Source of the DNA: Massilia phosphatilytica | Lineage (GTDB): Bacteria; Pseudomonadota; Gammaproteobacteria; Burkholderiales; Burkholderiaceae_D | NCBI RefSeq assembly: GCF_002968015.1 | Contig: NZ_PUIP01000026.1 | Span: forward strand, 20,179 to 84,178 | DNA: 64,000 nt | Reading direction: 5' to 3' | Part shown: piece after piece, positions 33,186 through 41,154 of the stretch | Layout of the letters: each line of letters starts with the position of its first letter | How positions within the stretch are numbered: position 1 is the stretch's first letter | Position numbers and translations under genes: made by a program | Notes under the pieces: generated by a model | The model's database searches: none | Seen by the model: only the letters and a program-made list of their open reading frames with translations | What the model was told of the DNA's origin: nothing

Positions 33186-34712
33186 ATGAGACATGCGGTC
33201 GTGGTCGCCGGATGCCTGCTGGCCTGCGCGGCCCAGGCGGCCCAGGTGACGGACCCGGTGCAGGTCGCGGGCGGACGGATCGCCGGCACAGCGGTGGACG
33301 GCGTGAACACATTCCTGGGCGTGCCGTTCGCCGCGGCGCCCGCCGGCCCGCTGCGCTGGCGCGCGCCGCAGCCGGTAGTGCCCTGGCAGGGCGTAAAGTC
33401 CGCGCGCGCCTACGCGCCGGCCTGCGCGCAGACGGCGGCGTGGATCCCGGATCCGAAAAGCGAGGACTGCCTGTACCTGAACGTGTGGTCACCCGCCAGG
33501 GCGCAGAAGCTCCCCGTCATCGTCTGGATCCACGGCGGCGGCTTTTACGGCGGCTCGGGCACCCAGCCCGGTTATGACGGCGGCAACCTGGCGCGGCGCG
33601 GCGTCGTCGTCGTCACCATCAACTACCGCCTCGGCATCTTCGGCTTCTTCGCCCATCCCGAGCTGACGGCGGAGTCGCCGGACAGGGCATCGGGCAACCA
33701 GGGCATGGAAGACCAGGTCGCGGCGCTGCGCTGGGTGAAAGAGAATATCGCGGCGTTCGGCGGCGACCCCGGGCGCGTCACGATCATGGGCGAATCCGCG
33801 GGCGGCGAATCCGTCGCGATCCTCGTCGCCTCGCCGCTGGCGCAAGGCTTGTTCCAGCGCGCGATCTCGCAAAGCGGCAACTTCGCGCTGCCGATCGACG
33901 CCAGTGAAAACGCCTTGTTCGACCGCACGGCCGCGGAAAAGACGGGCGTGGCGTTCGCGAAGGCAGTGGGCGCGAAGAACCTGGCGGACCTGCGCGCGCT
34001 GCCCGTCGCCGCGCTGCAGAAACCGGCGTGGGCGCCGCATCCCATCGTCGACGGCCATTTGCTGCGCGAAGACCTGACGACGACCTACCGCTACCATCGC
34101 CAGAACGACGTACCCCTGCTCGCGGGCTGGAATGCGGAAGAGGGCAAGGATCTCGCACCGGAAATCCTCGGCACGGACAAGTTCACGGCTGCCAGCTACA
34201 AGGCGCTCGTGACGAAGCTGCTAGGCCATGCGCCGTCCGCCGCCGTGCTGGCCGCATATCCGGGGACGAACGATGCCGTGGCCAAGGCGTCGATCGACAA
34301 GCTCACGACCGACTGGTGGGGCTGGCGCGCGTGGTACTGGGCGTCGCTGCAGGCGCGGCACGGCAAGGCCAGGCCTTACCTCTACTATTTCACGCACCGG
34401 CCGACCGAACCCTCGACCCCATGCGGCTATGGCTGCGGGGCAGGGCATGGCGCGGAAATCCAGTACGTGTTCGACCATCTCGGCCAGGATCCGCGGCCCT
34501 GGTCCGCCTACGACCGGCAGCTGGCGACGCGCCTGGCCGACACCTGGGCGAACTTCGCGCGCACGGGCACGCCGAACGGCAACGGGTTGCCCGACTGGCC
34601 CGCGTTCGACGGCAGGCCGGCGACCATCCAGCGCATCGGCGACGCGGGCGACCTGCAGGCACGCGGCAAGCTGCCGGATTTTTCGCTGTTCGGGCAGCCG
34701 CCCGCACGCTAG
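33186..34712 (+). CDS. Exported type-B carboxylesterase
   Basis: This 508-residue protein has a signal peptide ending A-A-Q-A-A. It has the carboxylesterase/cholinesterase-family fold: oxyanion loop WIHGGGFYGG, SEDCLYLNVWSP, nucleophile Ser204 in MGESAGGESV, an acidic residue in the GWNAEEGKD region and His in GYGCGAGHGAEIQYVF. It should hydrolyse esters outside the cytoplasm. AAGGGGATATC precedes the ATG. The next gene, a methyltransferase, starts 41 bases downstream on the same strand. Confidence 0.93.
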   Translation: MRHAVVVAGCLLACAAQAAQVTDPVQVAGGRIAGTAVDGVNTFLGVPFAAAPAGPLRWRAPQPVVPWQGVKSARAYAPACAQTAAWIPDPKSEDCLYLNVWSPARAQKLPVIVWIHGGGFYGGSGTQPGYDGGNLARRGVVVVTINYRLGIFGFFAHPELTAESPDRASGNQGMEDQVAALRWVKENIAAFGGDPGRVTIMGESAGGESVAILVASPLAQGLFQRAISQSGNFALPIDASENALFDRTAAEKTGVAFAKAVGAKNLADLRALPVAALQKPAWAPHPIVDGHLLREDLTTTYRYHRQNDVPLLAGWNAEEGKDLAPEILGTDKFTAASYKALVTKLLGHAPSAAVLAAYPGTNDAVAKASIDKLTTDWWGWRAWYWASLQARHGKARPYLYYFTHRPTEPSTPCGYGCGAGHGAEIQYVFDHLGQDPRPWSAYDRQLATRLADTWANFARTGTPNGNGLPDWPAFDGRPATIQRIGDAGDLQARGKLPDFSLFGQPPAR

Positions 34713-34753
34713 CGAAACGGCGTAAGCTGTCCTCTCCGATGCCGGGAGGTCCC

Positions 34754-35560
34754 ATGCCGCATGCCGACGCAAAGTTTGGCGGATCCATTCCGCAGCTCTA
34801 TGACCGGCTGCTCGTGCCGCTGATCTTCCAGCCCTACGCGGACGACCTGGCGGCGCGGGTGGTCAACGAGCGGCCGGCGCGCGTGCTGGAGATCGCGGCC
34901 GGCACGGGTGTCGTCACGCGCGCGCTGGCGGCGTGCCTGCCCGCGTCCGGCACGATCGTCGCAACGGACCTCAACCAGGCGATGCTCGACCAGGCCATCG
35001 CCACCGGCACGGCGCGGCCCGTCCAGTGGCGGCAGGCGGACGCCATGTGCCTGCCGTTTCCCGATGCCGCGTTCGACGTCGTCGTGTGCCAGTTCGGCGC
35101 CATGTTCTTCCCCGATAAGGCGGCCGCGTATGCCGAGGCGCGGCGCGTGCTGCGTCCGGGCGGGCAATTCATCTTCAACGTCTGGGACCGGATCGAGGAC
35201 AACGACTTCGCGCACGTCGTCACGGACGCGCTGGCACAGGCGTTTCCGCTCGACCCGCCCAGGTTCCTCGCGCGCACGCCGCACGGCTACCACGACGTGG
35301 CCGTCATCGCGGACGACCTGGCGCGGGCCGGTTTCACGACGCCGCCCACGTGCACGACGCTGGCCGCGCGCAGCCGGGCCGCCACGCCGGACATACCGGC
35401 CATCGCGTATTGCCAGGGCACGCCGCTGCGCAACGAGATCGTGGCATCCCGCCTGGACGATGCGACGGCCATTGCGGCGGCGGCGATCGGGCAGCGGTTC
35501 GGCGCCGGCCCCGTGGATGGCAAGATCCAGGCGCACGTGGTCGCCGTGGCACGCTCCTAG
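34754..35560 (+). CDS. Class I SAM-dependent methyltransferase
   Basis: The 268-residue methyltransferase has motif I VLEIAAGTGVVTRAL, motif II around ATDLNQAMLDQA, an A-D-A-M-C-L-P-F-P-D loop, and post-motif FDVVVCQFGAMFFPDK, the UbiE/COQ5-like Methyltransf_11 style. The acceptor is unknown. ATG 34754 is preferred since GGGAGGTCCC lies just before it; an ATG 15 bases earlier is possible. It overlaps the end of the convergent AraC gene by 4 bases. Confidence 0.87.
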   Translation: MPHADAKFGGSIPQLYDRLLVPLIFQPYADDLAARVVNERPARVLEIAAGTGVVTRALAACLPASGTIVATDLNQAMLDQAIATGTARPVQWRQADAMCLPFPDAAFDVVVCQFGAMFFPDKAAAYAEARRVLRPGGQFIFNVWDRIEDNDFAHVVTDALAQAFPLDPPRFLARTPHGYHDVAVIADDLARAGFTTPPTCTTLAARSRAATPDIPAIAYCQGTPLRNEIVASRLDDATAIAAAAIGQRFGAGPVDGKIQAHVVAVARS

Positions 35561-36390
35561 CCGGCACGGATCTGCGAGGGACTGAGCCCCAGCAGCCGGC
35601 GCATCCAGCGGGCCATGTGGCTCGGATGCGAAAAGCCGGTGTCGAGCGCGATCTCCGTGATGCTGTGCCGCCCCTCGAGCAGGCGCAGCCGCGCCCGTTC
35701 CACGCGCCGCTCGAGCACGAAGCGATGGACCGGCGTACCGGTCGCCTCCCTGAACAAGGCCTTGAAATGCGATGGGCTGAACCCCGCGATGGCGGCCAGT
35801 TCGGCGAGCGTCAGGTCGCGGTCCAGGTTCGTGTCGACGTATTCGATGACGTGACGCAGGCGCCACGCGGGCAGCGCCCGTGCCGGCGTGGCCTTCGGCG
35901 GCGCCTGCAGCGCGACCAGGCGCACGGCGAGCGCGGACGCGAGACTGTCGGCGAACAGCCTGCCGCCCGGGCCGGCGGCCTGGTCCTCGGCCTGCATCAT
36001 CCAGCCGATGCGCTCGATCTGCGGATCGCGGATATGGATCGCCGGCGCGAGGTCGAAGGTGTGCGCAGCCAGTCCCATTTCCTCGGCCGTGGCGCGCAGG
36101 TGCGCGGGCGCGAGCCGCAGCAGCAGCGACGTGGCCGGCTGGGACAGGGTCCAGCGGGTGCTCGAGCCGCCCGGCACGACGCAGAACTGGCCGTGCAGCC
36201 GCACGCCCTGCCGCTCGGCGTTGGCGGCCAGGTACGACACGGGCACCGGCGCGCCCAGGTGGAGGCACAGCACGTGGCGCGCGTCCACGGGCGAATCGAA
36301 CCGGCCCGGCGGCACCGGCGACGTCAGGACGTCGAGGAGCGGCAGCGGGGCAGTGGACGGGCTGGGATAGCAAGAGGGTCGGTCGGGCAT
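35557..36390 (-). CDS. AraC-family transcriptional regulator
   Basis: This 277-residue regulator has an N-terminal ligand or cupin-like half (about 1-165). The C-terminal double helix-turn-helix (about 180-275) includes LTLAELAAIAGFSPSHFKALFREATG and ITEIALDTGFSHPSHMARWMRR, the canonical AraC signature. GGAGGATGCG precedes ATG 36390, which makes it the best start. The target is unknown; it is divergent from the Tat-signal hydrolase gene 138 bases away, which is a natural candidate. Confidence 0.92.
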   Translation of the reverse strand: MPDRPSCYPSPSTAPLPLLDVLTSPVPPGRFDSPVDARHVLCLHLGAPVPVSYLAANAERQGVRLHGQFCVVPGGSSTRWTLSQPATSLLLRLAPAHLRATAEEMGLAAHTFDLAPAIHIRDPQIERIGWMMQAEDQAAGPGGRLFADSLASALAVRLVALQAPPKATPARALPAWRLRHVIEYVDTNLDRDLTLAELAAIAGFSPSHFKALFREATGTPVHRFVLERRVERARLRLLEGRHSITEIALDTGFSHPSHMARWMRRLLGLSPSQIRAG

Positions 36391-36527
36391 CGCATCCTCC
36401 GGTAGGCATCCCGCCAATGTACAAGGAAATCATCCGTTCGTGTCCGTGACCGGCCGCCGGTGCGCGCCGGGCCGGGGCCGCGCCGCTAGCATCCTTCCAT
36501 GTTCACACCATCGAAGGAGAAGCGCGA

Positions 36528-37460
36528 ATGAAACGCAGGGATTTCTTGTATGTGACCGCGGCAGCCATGGTGGCCGGCGGTGCGACGGCGGCGACGCCGT
36601 CGGACGTGGAGCGCTATCGTCAAGCGCGGCGCTTCGTGGATCTGCCGTGCGGCCGCATCGCGTACGTCGAGCGGGGGAAGGGCAAGGCGGCGCTGTTCCT
36701 GCACGGAGCGCCATTGAATGGCTTCCAGTGGCGCGGCGCGCTCGACCGCCTGGCGCCGCACCGGCGCTGCATCGCCCCGGATTTCATGGGCCTCGGCTAC
36801 TCGCAGGTTCCCGAGCACCAGCCCGTGACGCCCGCCGCCCAGGTGGCGATGCTGGCGGCACTCCTGGATGCGCTGGGCGTCGACCAGGCCGACATCGTCG
36901 CGGCCGACAGCGGCGGCGCAGTAGCGCAGATGTTCCTCGTCCGCTACCCGGCCCGTGTGCGCACGATGCTCCTGACGAACTGCGACACGGAGCCCAGCAG
37001 CCCGCCGCCCAAGATCCAGCCGGTGCTCGACATGGCCCGTGCCGGCACACTGGCCGACGACACGGCGAAATGGCTGACCGACGGGAACCTGGCGCGCGCG
37101 ACGTTCGGCGCGGCCGTGTACCACGACCCCACGCTGCTCACGGACGACATCATCGACTACTACGTGGCGCCGATGGTGAGCACCCCGTTGCGGCGCCGGC
37201 AGTATCACGCGTTCCACAACGCGCTGGCGCCGAACCCGCTGGCGGGCATCGAGGCGGCGCTCGGGCGCAGTACGGTACCGGTGCGGATGGTGTGGGGCGC
37301 CAGCGACGTCATCTTTCCCATGGCGGATGCTGCCTACCTGGACCGTATTTTTCCGCGCTCGCGGGGAATACGTCCGATTCCAAATGGAAAATTATTTTTT
37401 CAGGAGGAATATCCTGATGTTATTGCGGAAGAGGCATTGCAATTATGGCGCAATGTTTGA
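36528..37460 (+). CDS. Tat-exported alpha/beta-hydrolase
   Basis: The 310-residue protein has an N-terminal K-R-R-D-F-L Tat motif followed by a hydrophobic stretch. The hydrolase core has oxyanion HG (59-60), a nucleophile-elbow Asp127 in VAADSGGAVAQ, and WGASDVIF supplying an acid. The usual catalytic His near the C-terminus (G-G-H-F) is replaced by N-G-K-L-F-F-Q-E-E, so either another His serves or the activity differs. GAAGGAGAAG precedes the ATG. The last 80 bases are markedly AT-rich compared with the body and merge with an AT-rich intergenic region. AraC at 35557-36390 is the divergent neighbour. Confidence 0.83.
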   Translation: MKRRDFLYVTAAAMVAGGATAATPSDVERYRQARRFVDLPCGRIAYVERGKGKAALFLHGAPLNGFQWRGALDRLAPHRRCIAPDFMGLGYSQVPEHQPVTPAAQVAMLAALLDALGVDQADIVAADSGGAVAQMFLVRYPARVRTMLLTNCDTEPSSPPPKIQPVLDMARAGTLADDTAKWLTDGNLARATFGAAVYHDPTLLTDDIIDYYVAPMVSTPLRRRQYHAFHNALAPNPLAGIEAALGRSTVPVRMVWGASDVIFPMADAAYLDRIFPRSRGIRPIPNGKLFFQEEYPDVIAEEALQLWRNV

Positions 37461-37667
37461 ATATAAGGGTTGATTTGAATAATCAACGTTTTCCGTGATT
37501 AAATAAGATTAAGTGGATAATATGAATCCGTATCGGGTATTAGGAATACATATGTTTTATATGCCGTTGCCGATTTACCCGATTTAAATGTCGGAGTATT
37601 TGACAGTGATGGGATCTATATCAAAGCGAGTTTAAAAAATCCATTTCCTTTCAAGTAGATAAAAACT

Positions 37668-37682
37668 TGGCATGAGAATTGC
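37668..37682 (+). promoter_or_regulatory. Sigma-54 (RpoN) promoter of the PEP-CTERM gene
   Basis: TGGCATGAGAATTGC matches 10 of the 11 fixed bases of the -24/-12 consensus TGGCACG-N4-TTGC; the only difference is T for C in the -24 box. It lies 61 bases upstream of the PEP-CTERM start, with an AT-rich upstream region suited to an activator. PEP-CTERM genes in other bacteria are known to be controlled by RpoN with the PrsK/PrsR system. Confidence 0.85.
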
Positions 37683-37743
37683 TAAGGTGTCGCAGTGCAT
37701 TAATCGCACCTATAACGCTTATCCACTTGAAAGGACCTCTGAG

Positions 37744-38535
37744 ATGAAATTAAAATTCGCGCTGGCCGCTGCCCTCGCATTCGCCGCCATTACCGGTACC
37801 GCACACGCCGGTGCCTTTATCAATGGCGCCTTTGAAGACGGCAATACGAATGGCTGGACGACTGGGGAAGGGAATCGTGCAGGTCTCGGCAACACGGGCC
37901 TGACGCCGGCGACTTTCCTGCCGGGCGGCAGCCTGTACACGGGTCCGGCAACCCGTTCGGCCATCAACACCGCGGGCACGGCCGACCCGCTGCTCGGCAG
38001 CCTGTTGGGCTCGACCGTCTATTCGGGCCAATATTCATATCGCGTGGAAGACACCACCAATGGCGGTAACGCTTCGGCCCTCAGCCAGAAAGTGACGAAT
38101 TACACCGAATCGAACATCTTCTTCGCCTGGAAAGCCGTGCTGGAAAATGGCGGCCATGCCGCCGAAGACTCGGCTGAATTGCTGATCACGCTGACCGACG
38201 ACACGACCGGCACGACGCTGATCAGCCGCGTCTATAATGCCGACAGCAGCGGCGGTGGCGTCGACACCCGTTTCGCCGTCGACGGCGATCTGTATTACAC
38301 CCCGACCTGGCAAATCGAACAGCTCGCGATCGATTCCTCGCTTTCGGGTCACGATTTCACGCTGTCGATTCTGGCCGCCGATTGCTCGCCGGCCGGCCAC
38401 ACGGGTTATGCATATATCGACGGTTTCGGCGCGGTTATTCCGCCGGTTAATGTCCCGGAACCGGCTTCGGCTGCGCTGATGCTGCTGGGTGCCGGCGCAA
38501 TGCTGCGCTCGCGTCGTCGCAAGCAGGTGAAATGA
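37744..38535 (+). CDS. PEP-CTERM exported surface protein
   Basis: The 263-residue protein has a signal peptide ending T-A-H-A-G and a beta-rich mature domain beginning FINGAFEDGNTNGW, a galactose-binding-like opening common in PEP-CTERM proteins. It has a C-terminal V-P-E-P-A-S, a hydrophobic helix and R-S-R-R-R-K. It should be processed by an exosortase and end up at the cell surface or in the matrix. GAAAGGACC precedes ATG 37744. It is driven by a sigma-54 promoter and followed by its own terminator, so it is monocistronic. Confidence 0.9.
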   Translation: MKLKFALAAALAFAAITGTAHAGAFINGAFEDGNTNGWTTGEGNRAGLGNTGLTPATFLPGGSLYTGPATRSAINTAGTADPLLGSLLGSTVYSGQYSYRVEDTTNGGNASALSQKVTNYTESNIFFAWKAVLENGGHAAEDSAELLITLTDDTTGTTLISRVYNADSSGGGVDTRFAVDGDLYYTPTWQIEQLAIDSSLSGHDFTLSILAADCSPAGHTGYAYIDGFGAVIPPVNVPEPASAALMLLGAGAMLRSRRRKQVK

Positions 38536-38546
38536 CGAATAAAGAT

Positions 38547-38598
38547 GCCATCCGCGGGTCGATGCAGTTACTTGAATTGATCCGCGGGTGGCGTTTTT
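38547..38598 (+). terminator. Terminator of the PEP-CTERM gene
   Basis: A 14-bp stem with two G-U pairs (38547-38560 with 38579-38592) and an 18-base loop is followed by GTTTTTAT, 12 bases after the stop codon. Confidence 0.8.
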
Positions 38599-38608
38599 AT
38601 TTCTGTCG

Positions 38609-39106
38609 AATTCTTTGACGGCACGGGCGGAATCGAATTGTCGGCACAAATCGTTTCAATCTTCGGTCTCGGTGCCGGTAATGGCACGCTGTTCGCGTTT
38701 GCTGAGCGAGCCGAGCGCCTTGTGATATGACCACTCGACCAATTCCGCCAGATAGGCTGGGGGGAAACGATCGACGTCGACGATGGTAACCCAGTGAAAA
38801 CGTCCCATGTACCGGGCTGGCTTGACGCCGGGAATATCCGTCAGTTCCACGAAGCGGTCCGCCGAGACTCTTGTGCTGAAACGCCATTTCTCCGGTTCGC
38901 TCGTCTTGAAATAGGCGAAATTCTTTCCGCCAACGGCATACGCTAGAATGTTAGTGGGCGCGCCGTGCAGCACGTCGGTCGCTCCGACGAATCCTCGGCA
39001 AAATAATTTTAGCTCTTCAACGTTCATGATGGACTGCGCTGCGGAATTCAATTCGAGCTCTGCTCTGCCAACGGGCTACCGGGCCAGGAACGGTGATTAT
39101 AACGGG
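38609..39106 (-). pseudogene. Decayed tRNA-Phe split by a 392-base insertion
   Basis: Two blocks match the intact tRNA-Phe locus at 39688-39763. Block 38609-38661 aligns with 39681-39737 (3' flank, CCA end, T-arm, up to the anticodon) at roughly three of four bases. Block about 39047-39106 aligns with the anticodon-to-5'-end half plus about 18 bases of upstream flank, with only a handful of differences and a one-base deletion. The hexamer TTCAAT stands at both junctions (38655-38660 and 39047-39052), exactly where the anticodon loop lies. Removing one 392-base unit restores a single tRNA-sized block. The insert carries the MmcQ/YjbR gene. Confidence 0.75.
38656..39027 (-). CDS. MmcQ/YjbR-family protein inside the split tRNA relic
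   Basis: This 123-residue protein has the MmcQ/YjbR fold (CyaY-like, often annotated as DNA-binding). Family features are E-E-L-K-L-F-C-R-G-F-V-G near the start, GGKNFAYFKTSEPEKWRFS, A-R-Y-M-G-R-F-H-W-V-T-I and Y-H-K-A-L-G-S-L-S-K-R at the end. Its stop codon falls within the left tRNA-derived block. No clear ribosome binding site precedes ATG 39027. The 392-base unit between the two tRNA halves contains essentially only this gene, so it is either cargo of a minimal insertion or was captured by a local duplication. Confidence 0.85.
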   Translation of the reverse strand: MNVEELKLFCRGFVGATDVLHGAPTNILAYAVGGKNFAYFKTSEPEKWRFSTRVSADRFVELTDIPGVKPARYMGRFHWVTIVDVDRFPPAYLAELVEWSYHKALGSLSKREQRAITGTETED

Positions 39107-39252
39107 CAGCAGCTTTCCGATTAACCCCGGCAGCATTCTCACACCAGTCCGCCAGTTGCCCGGTGGCGGCCTCCGGTTCGCTTGAACCTGGAGGGCGCGT
39201 GCCTATACTTCGATGCAGGTACCGGTCAATCCGGCGCAACCAGGAGCGCATC

Positions 39253-39447
39253 ATGGCACGCAAATTTATCGATTGCCGCGAGATCCCCAGCACGACCCAT
39301 TGCAGCGTGACGATCGCGGCCGACAGCGAACAGGAGTTGCTGGACGCGGCGGTCCAGCACGCCGTGGCACGGCACGGTCACCAGGACACCCCGGCGCTCC
39401 GCGACCAGCTGAAGCAGGCCATGCGCGAAGGCGCACCGCCCGCCTAG
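39253..39447 (+). CDS. DUF1059 protein
   Basis: This 64-residue cytoplasmic protein has the DUF1059 pattern: F-I-D-C-R-E near the start, then T-T-H-C-S-V-T-I-A-A-D-S-E-Q-E-L, and a helical C-terminus with H-A-V-A-R-H-G-H-x-D-T. The two Cys and several His could bind a metal, but the family has no known function. CAGGAGCGCATC precedes ATG 39253. Confidence 0.85.
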   Translation: MARKFIDCREIPSTTHCSVTIAADSEQELLDAAVQHAVARHGHQDTPALRDQLKQAMREGAPPA

Positions 39448-39450
39448 GAA

Positions 39451-39549
39451 AGCCGCTTCCCAGAACTGCGCTGCCGTCACGGGCCGTCCGAACAGGAAAC
39501 CCTGGAACGCACTGCAGCCGTGCATGGCGAGAAAATTCCGCGGCTGCCG
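39451..39549 (-). pseudogene. Relic of an EAL-domain phosphodiesterase (C-terminal end)
   Basis: On the minus strand a short stretch reads N-F-L-A-M-H-G-C-S-A-F-Q-G-F-L-F-G-R-P-V and then T-A-A-Q-F-W-E. This is the unmistakable closing segment of c-di-GMP phosphodiesterase EAL domains (H-G-C-x-x-x-Q-G-F-L-F-G-R-P). Nothing upstream resembles the remaining 220 residues of the domain, and there is no start signal, so this is a gene remnant. It lies between DUF1059 and tRNA-Phe. Confidence 0.7.
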
Positions 39550-39642
39550 AGGACGCGCATCCGTGCGCGCGACAGAAATCGCCTGGTTGACGCTTTGACC
39601 GGAAGTGGACCGCATACAAAGACGCCCTGTTCCGAAAACAAA

Positions 39643-39668
39643 AACGCCAACCTGCATGGGTTGGCGTT
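39643..39668 (-). terminator. Terminator of the second tRNA-Phe
   Basis: A 10-bp stem (39643-39652 with 39659-39668) with the same arms as the terminator at 11753-11777 is followed on the minus strand by TTTTTGTTTTC. Confidence 0.8.
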
Positions 39669-39687
39669 CATTTGCTGCAGAATTCTT

Positions 39688-39763
39688 TGGTGGCCCGGGG
39701 CGGAATCGAACCACCGACACAAGGATTTTCAATCCTCTGCTCTACCAACTGAGCTACCAGGCC
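39688..39763 (-). tRNA. tRNA-Phe (GAA), second copy
   Basis: All 76 bases are identical to the copy at 11789-11864, including the GAA anticodon and the encoded CCA. A decayed, split third copy lies about 600 bases to the left, and an EAL relic abuts the downstream terminator. Confidence 0.97.
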
Positions 39764-39883
39764 AAAGGAGGCATGATTATAGCGAGGGGTTTGCGAGGCC
39801 GCAAGTCCTGTCGAGCGATTTCTGGCAAGGGGTAGGACAGCATGCCCGTCCCGTTCGCCGGAAGCGGGCCATGGTGAAGGGTC

Positions 39884-39889
39884 TATAAT
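39884..39889 (+). promoter_or_regulatory. TATAAT -10 box directly upstream of the UbiH-like start
   Basis: An exact TATAAT ends 7 bases before the ATG at 39897, so the predicted transcript would start at or within a base or two of the start codon. No good -35 is visible at 16-18 bp spacing, and there is no Shine-Dalgarno sequence. Confidence 0.5.
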
Positions 39890-39896
39890 ATTCATC

Positions 39897-41126
39897 ATGA
39901 GCACACAGACACCACACCATCGCAACGTCACCCGCCGCAGCGACATCTGCATCGTCGGCAATGGCGCCATCGCCAAGACGGCGGCCCTGGGCCTGTCGCA
40001 GGCCGGGCACAGCGTCACCTTGCTCGTGCCGCCCGCGCGCCAGGACGCACCGGAGGCGGCCACCGGCGGCGAACAACCCTGGGACGTGCGCGTGTACGCG
40101 CTCAACCACACGGCGCACACGTTGTTGTCGTCGCTGAAGGTCTGGGGCGCGCTCGACATGGCGCGCGTGGCGCCTGTCGATGCCATGGACGTGCAGGGCG
40201 ACGGGGCGCAGGGCGGCCATCTCGGTTTCGATGCGTTCGGCGCCCATGCGGGATCGCTCGCGTGGATCGTCGAGGACAGCAACCTGAACCAGGCGCTCGA
40301 CGCAGCGCTGCGCTTCGCCCAGAACGTCGAGACCGTCACCGGACGCGCCTGCCGCATCGTGAGCAGTGCGAACGATGTCGAGGTCGAACTGGAAGACGGC
40401 AAGGTGCTTGCGGCCCAGCTGCTGGTCGGCGCCGACGGACGCGATTCCTGGGTGCGCGGGCAGTGCGACATCGGCATCGATTACCGCTCGTACCACCAGC
40501 GCGCCATCGTGGCGAATTTCTCGTGCGAGAAGCCGCACCACAACGTGGCCTATCAATGGTTCACGTGCAAGGAAGGTATCGTCGCGCTGCTGCCGCTGCC
40601 GGGCAACAAGGTGTCGCTCGTGTGGTCCGCGCCGGACACGCTGGCCGACACCATCATGAACGAATCGCTGGGCGAACTGGCGATCCGCCTGGGCGAGTAT
40701 TCGGAAGGCAAACTGGGCCTGCTGAAACCGCTGCAGCCGGAAGACGTCAAGGCGATCCCGCTGGCGCTCGTGCGCCCGCACGCGATCACGGCGCCGCGCG
40801 TGGCGCTCATCGGCGACGCCGCCCACGCGGTACATCCGCTGGCCGGGCACGGCATGAACCTGGGCTTTGGCGACATCAATGGTCTGCTCGACACGATCGC
40901 CGCGCGCGACGCCCACCAGGGCATCGGCGACGAGCGCGTGCTGGCGCGCTACGCCAGGGCGCGCAAGGAAGACGTGTTGCTGATGCAACTCGCCACGGAT
41001 GGCCTGGAGCGCCTGTTCGGCGCAAATCTGGAGCCCGTGCGCGTGGTTCGCAATTTAGGATTAAACTTGCTGGATAAGTTGCCTCTGGTCAAGCGACGGC
41101 TGATCGCCCACGCGATGGGCAGGTAA
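39897..41126 (+). CDS. UbiH/UbiF-family FAD-dependent hydroxylase
   Basis: This 409-residue flavoprotein monooxygenase has an N-terminal dinucleotide-binding motif V-G-N-G-A-I-A-K-T-A-A, a conserved V-G-A-D-G-R-D-S-W-V-R region and the second FAD motif ALIGDAAHAVHPLAGHGMNLG. The H-P-x-A-G-x-G-x-N-x-G form is typical of ubiquinone-biosynthesis hydroxylases (UbiH/UbiF/VisC). It likely hydroxylates a polyprenyl-phenol ring in ubiquinone synthesis; the exact position cannot be told. It is 28 bases ahead of dsbC. The transcript may be leaderless. Confidence 0.9.
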   Translation: MSTQTPHHRNVTRRSDICIVGNGAIAKTAALGLSQAGHSVTLLVPPARQDAPEAATGGEQPWDVRVYALNHTAHTLLSSLKVWGALDMARVAPVDAMDVQGDGAQGGHLGFDAFGAHAGSLAWIVEDSNLNQALDAALRFAQNVETVTGRACRIVSSANDVEVELEDGKVLAAQLLVGADGRDSWVRGQCDIGIDYRSYHQRAIVANFSCEKPHHNVAYQWFTCKEGIVALLPLPGNKVSLVWSAPDTLADTIMNESLGELAIRLGEYSEGKLGLLKPLQPEDVKAIPLALVRPHAITAPRVALIGDAAHAVHPLAGHGMNLGFGDINGLLDTIAARDAHQGIGDERVLARYARARKEDVLLMQLATDGLERLFGANLEPVRVVRNLGLNLLDKLPLVKRRLIAHAMGR

Positions 41127-41154
41127 CGAACCTGATCTTTAAGGAAATGCATTC

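Noticed and set aside
34028..34753. Extension of the methyltransferase frame into the carboxylesterase gene
   Set aside because: It is a chance open frame; the esterase occupies the other frame and a ribosome binding site precedes ATG 34754.
38609..38661. Functional tRNA gene at 38.6 kb
   Set aside because: The acceptor, T-arm and anticodon stems no longer pair and the 5' half is 390 bases away, so it is a relic.
39226..39732. A 168-residue minus-strand gene covering tRNA-Phe and the DUF1059 gene
   Set aside because: It runs through a tRNA gene and opposite a supported gene; only the central 33 codons resemble a protein, and those are the EAL relic.
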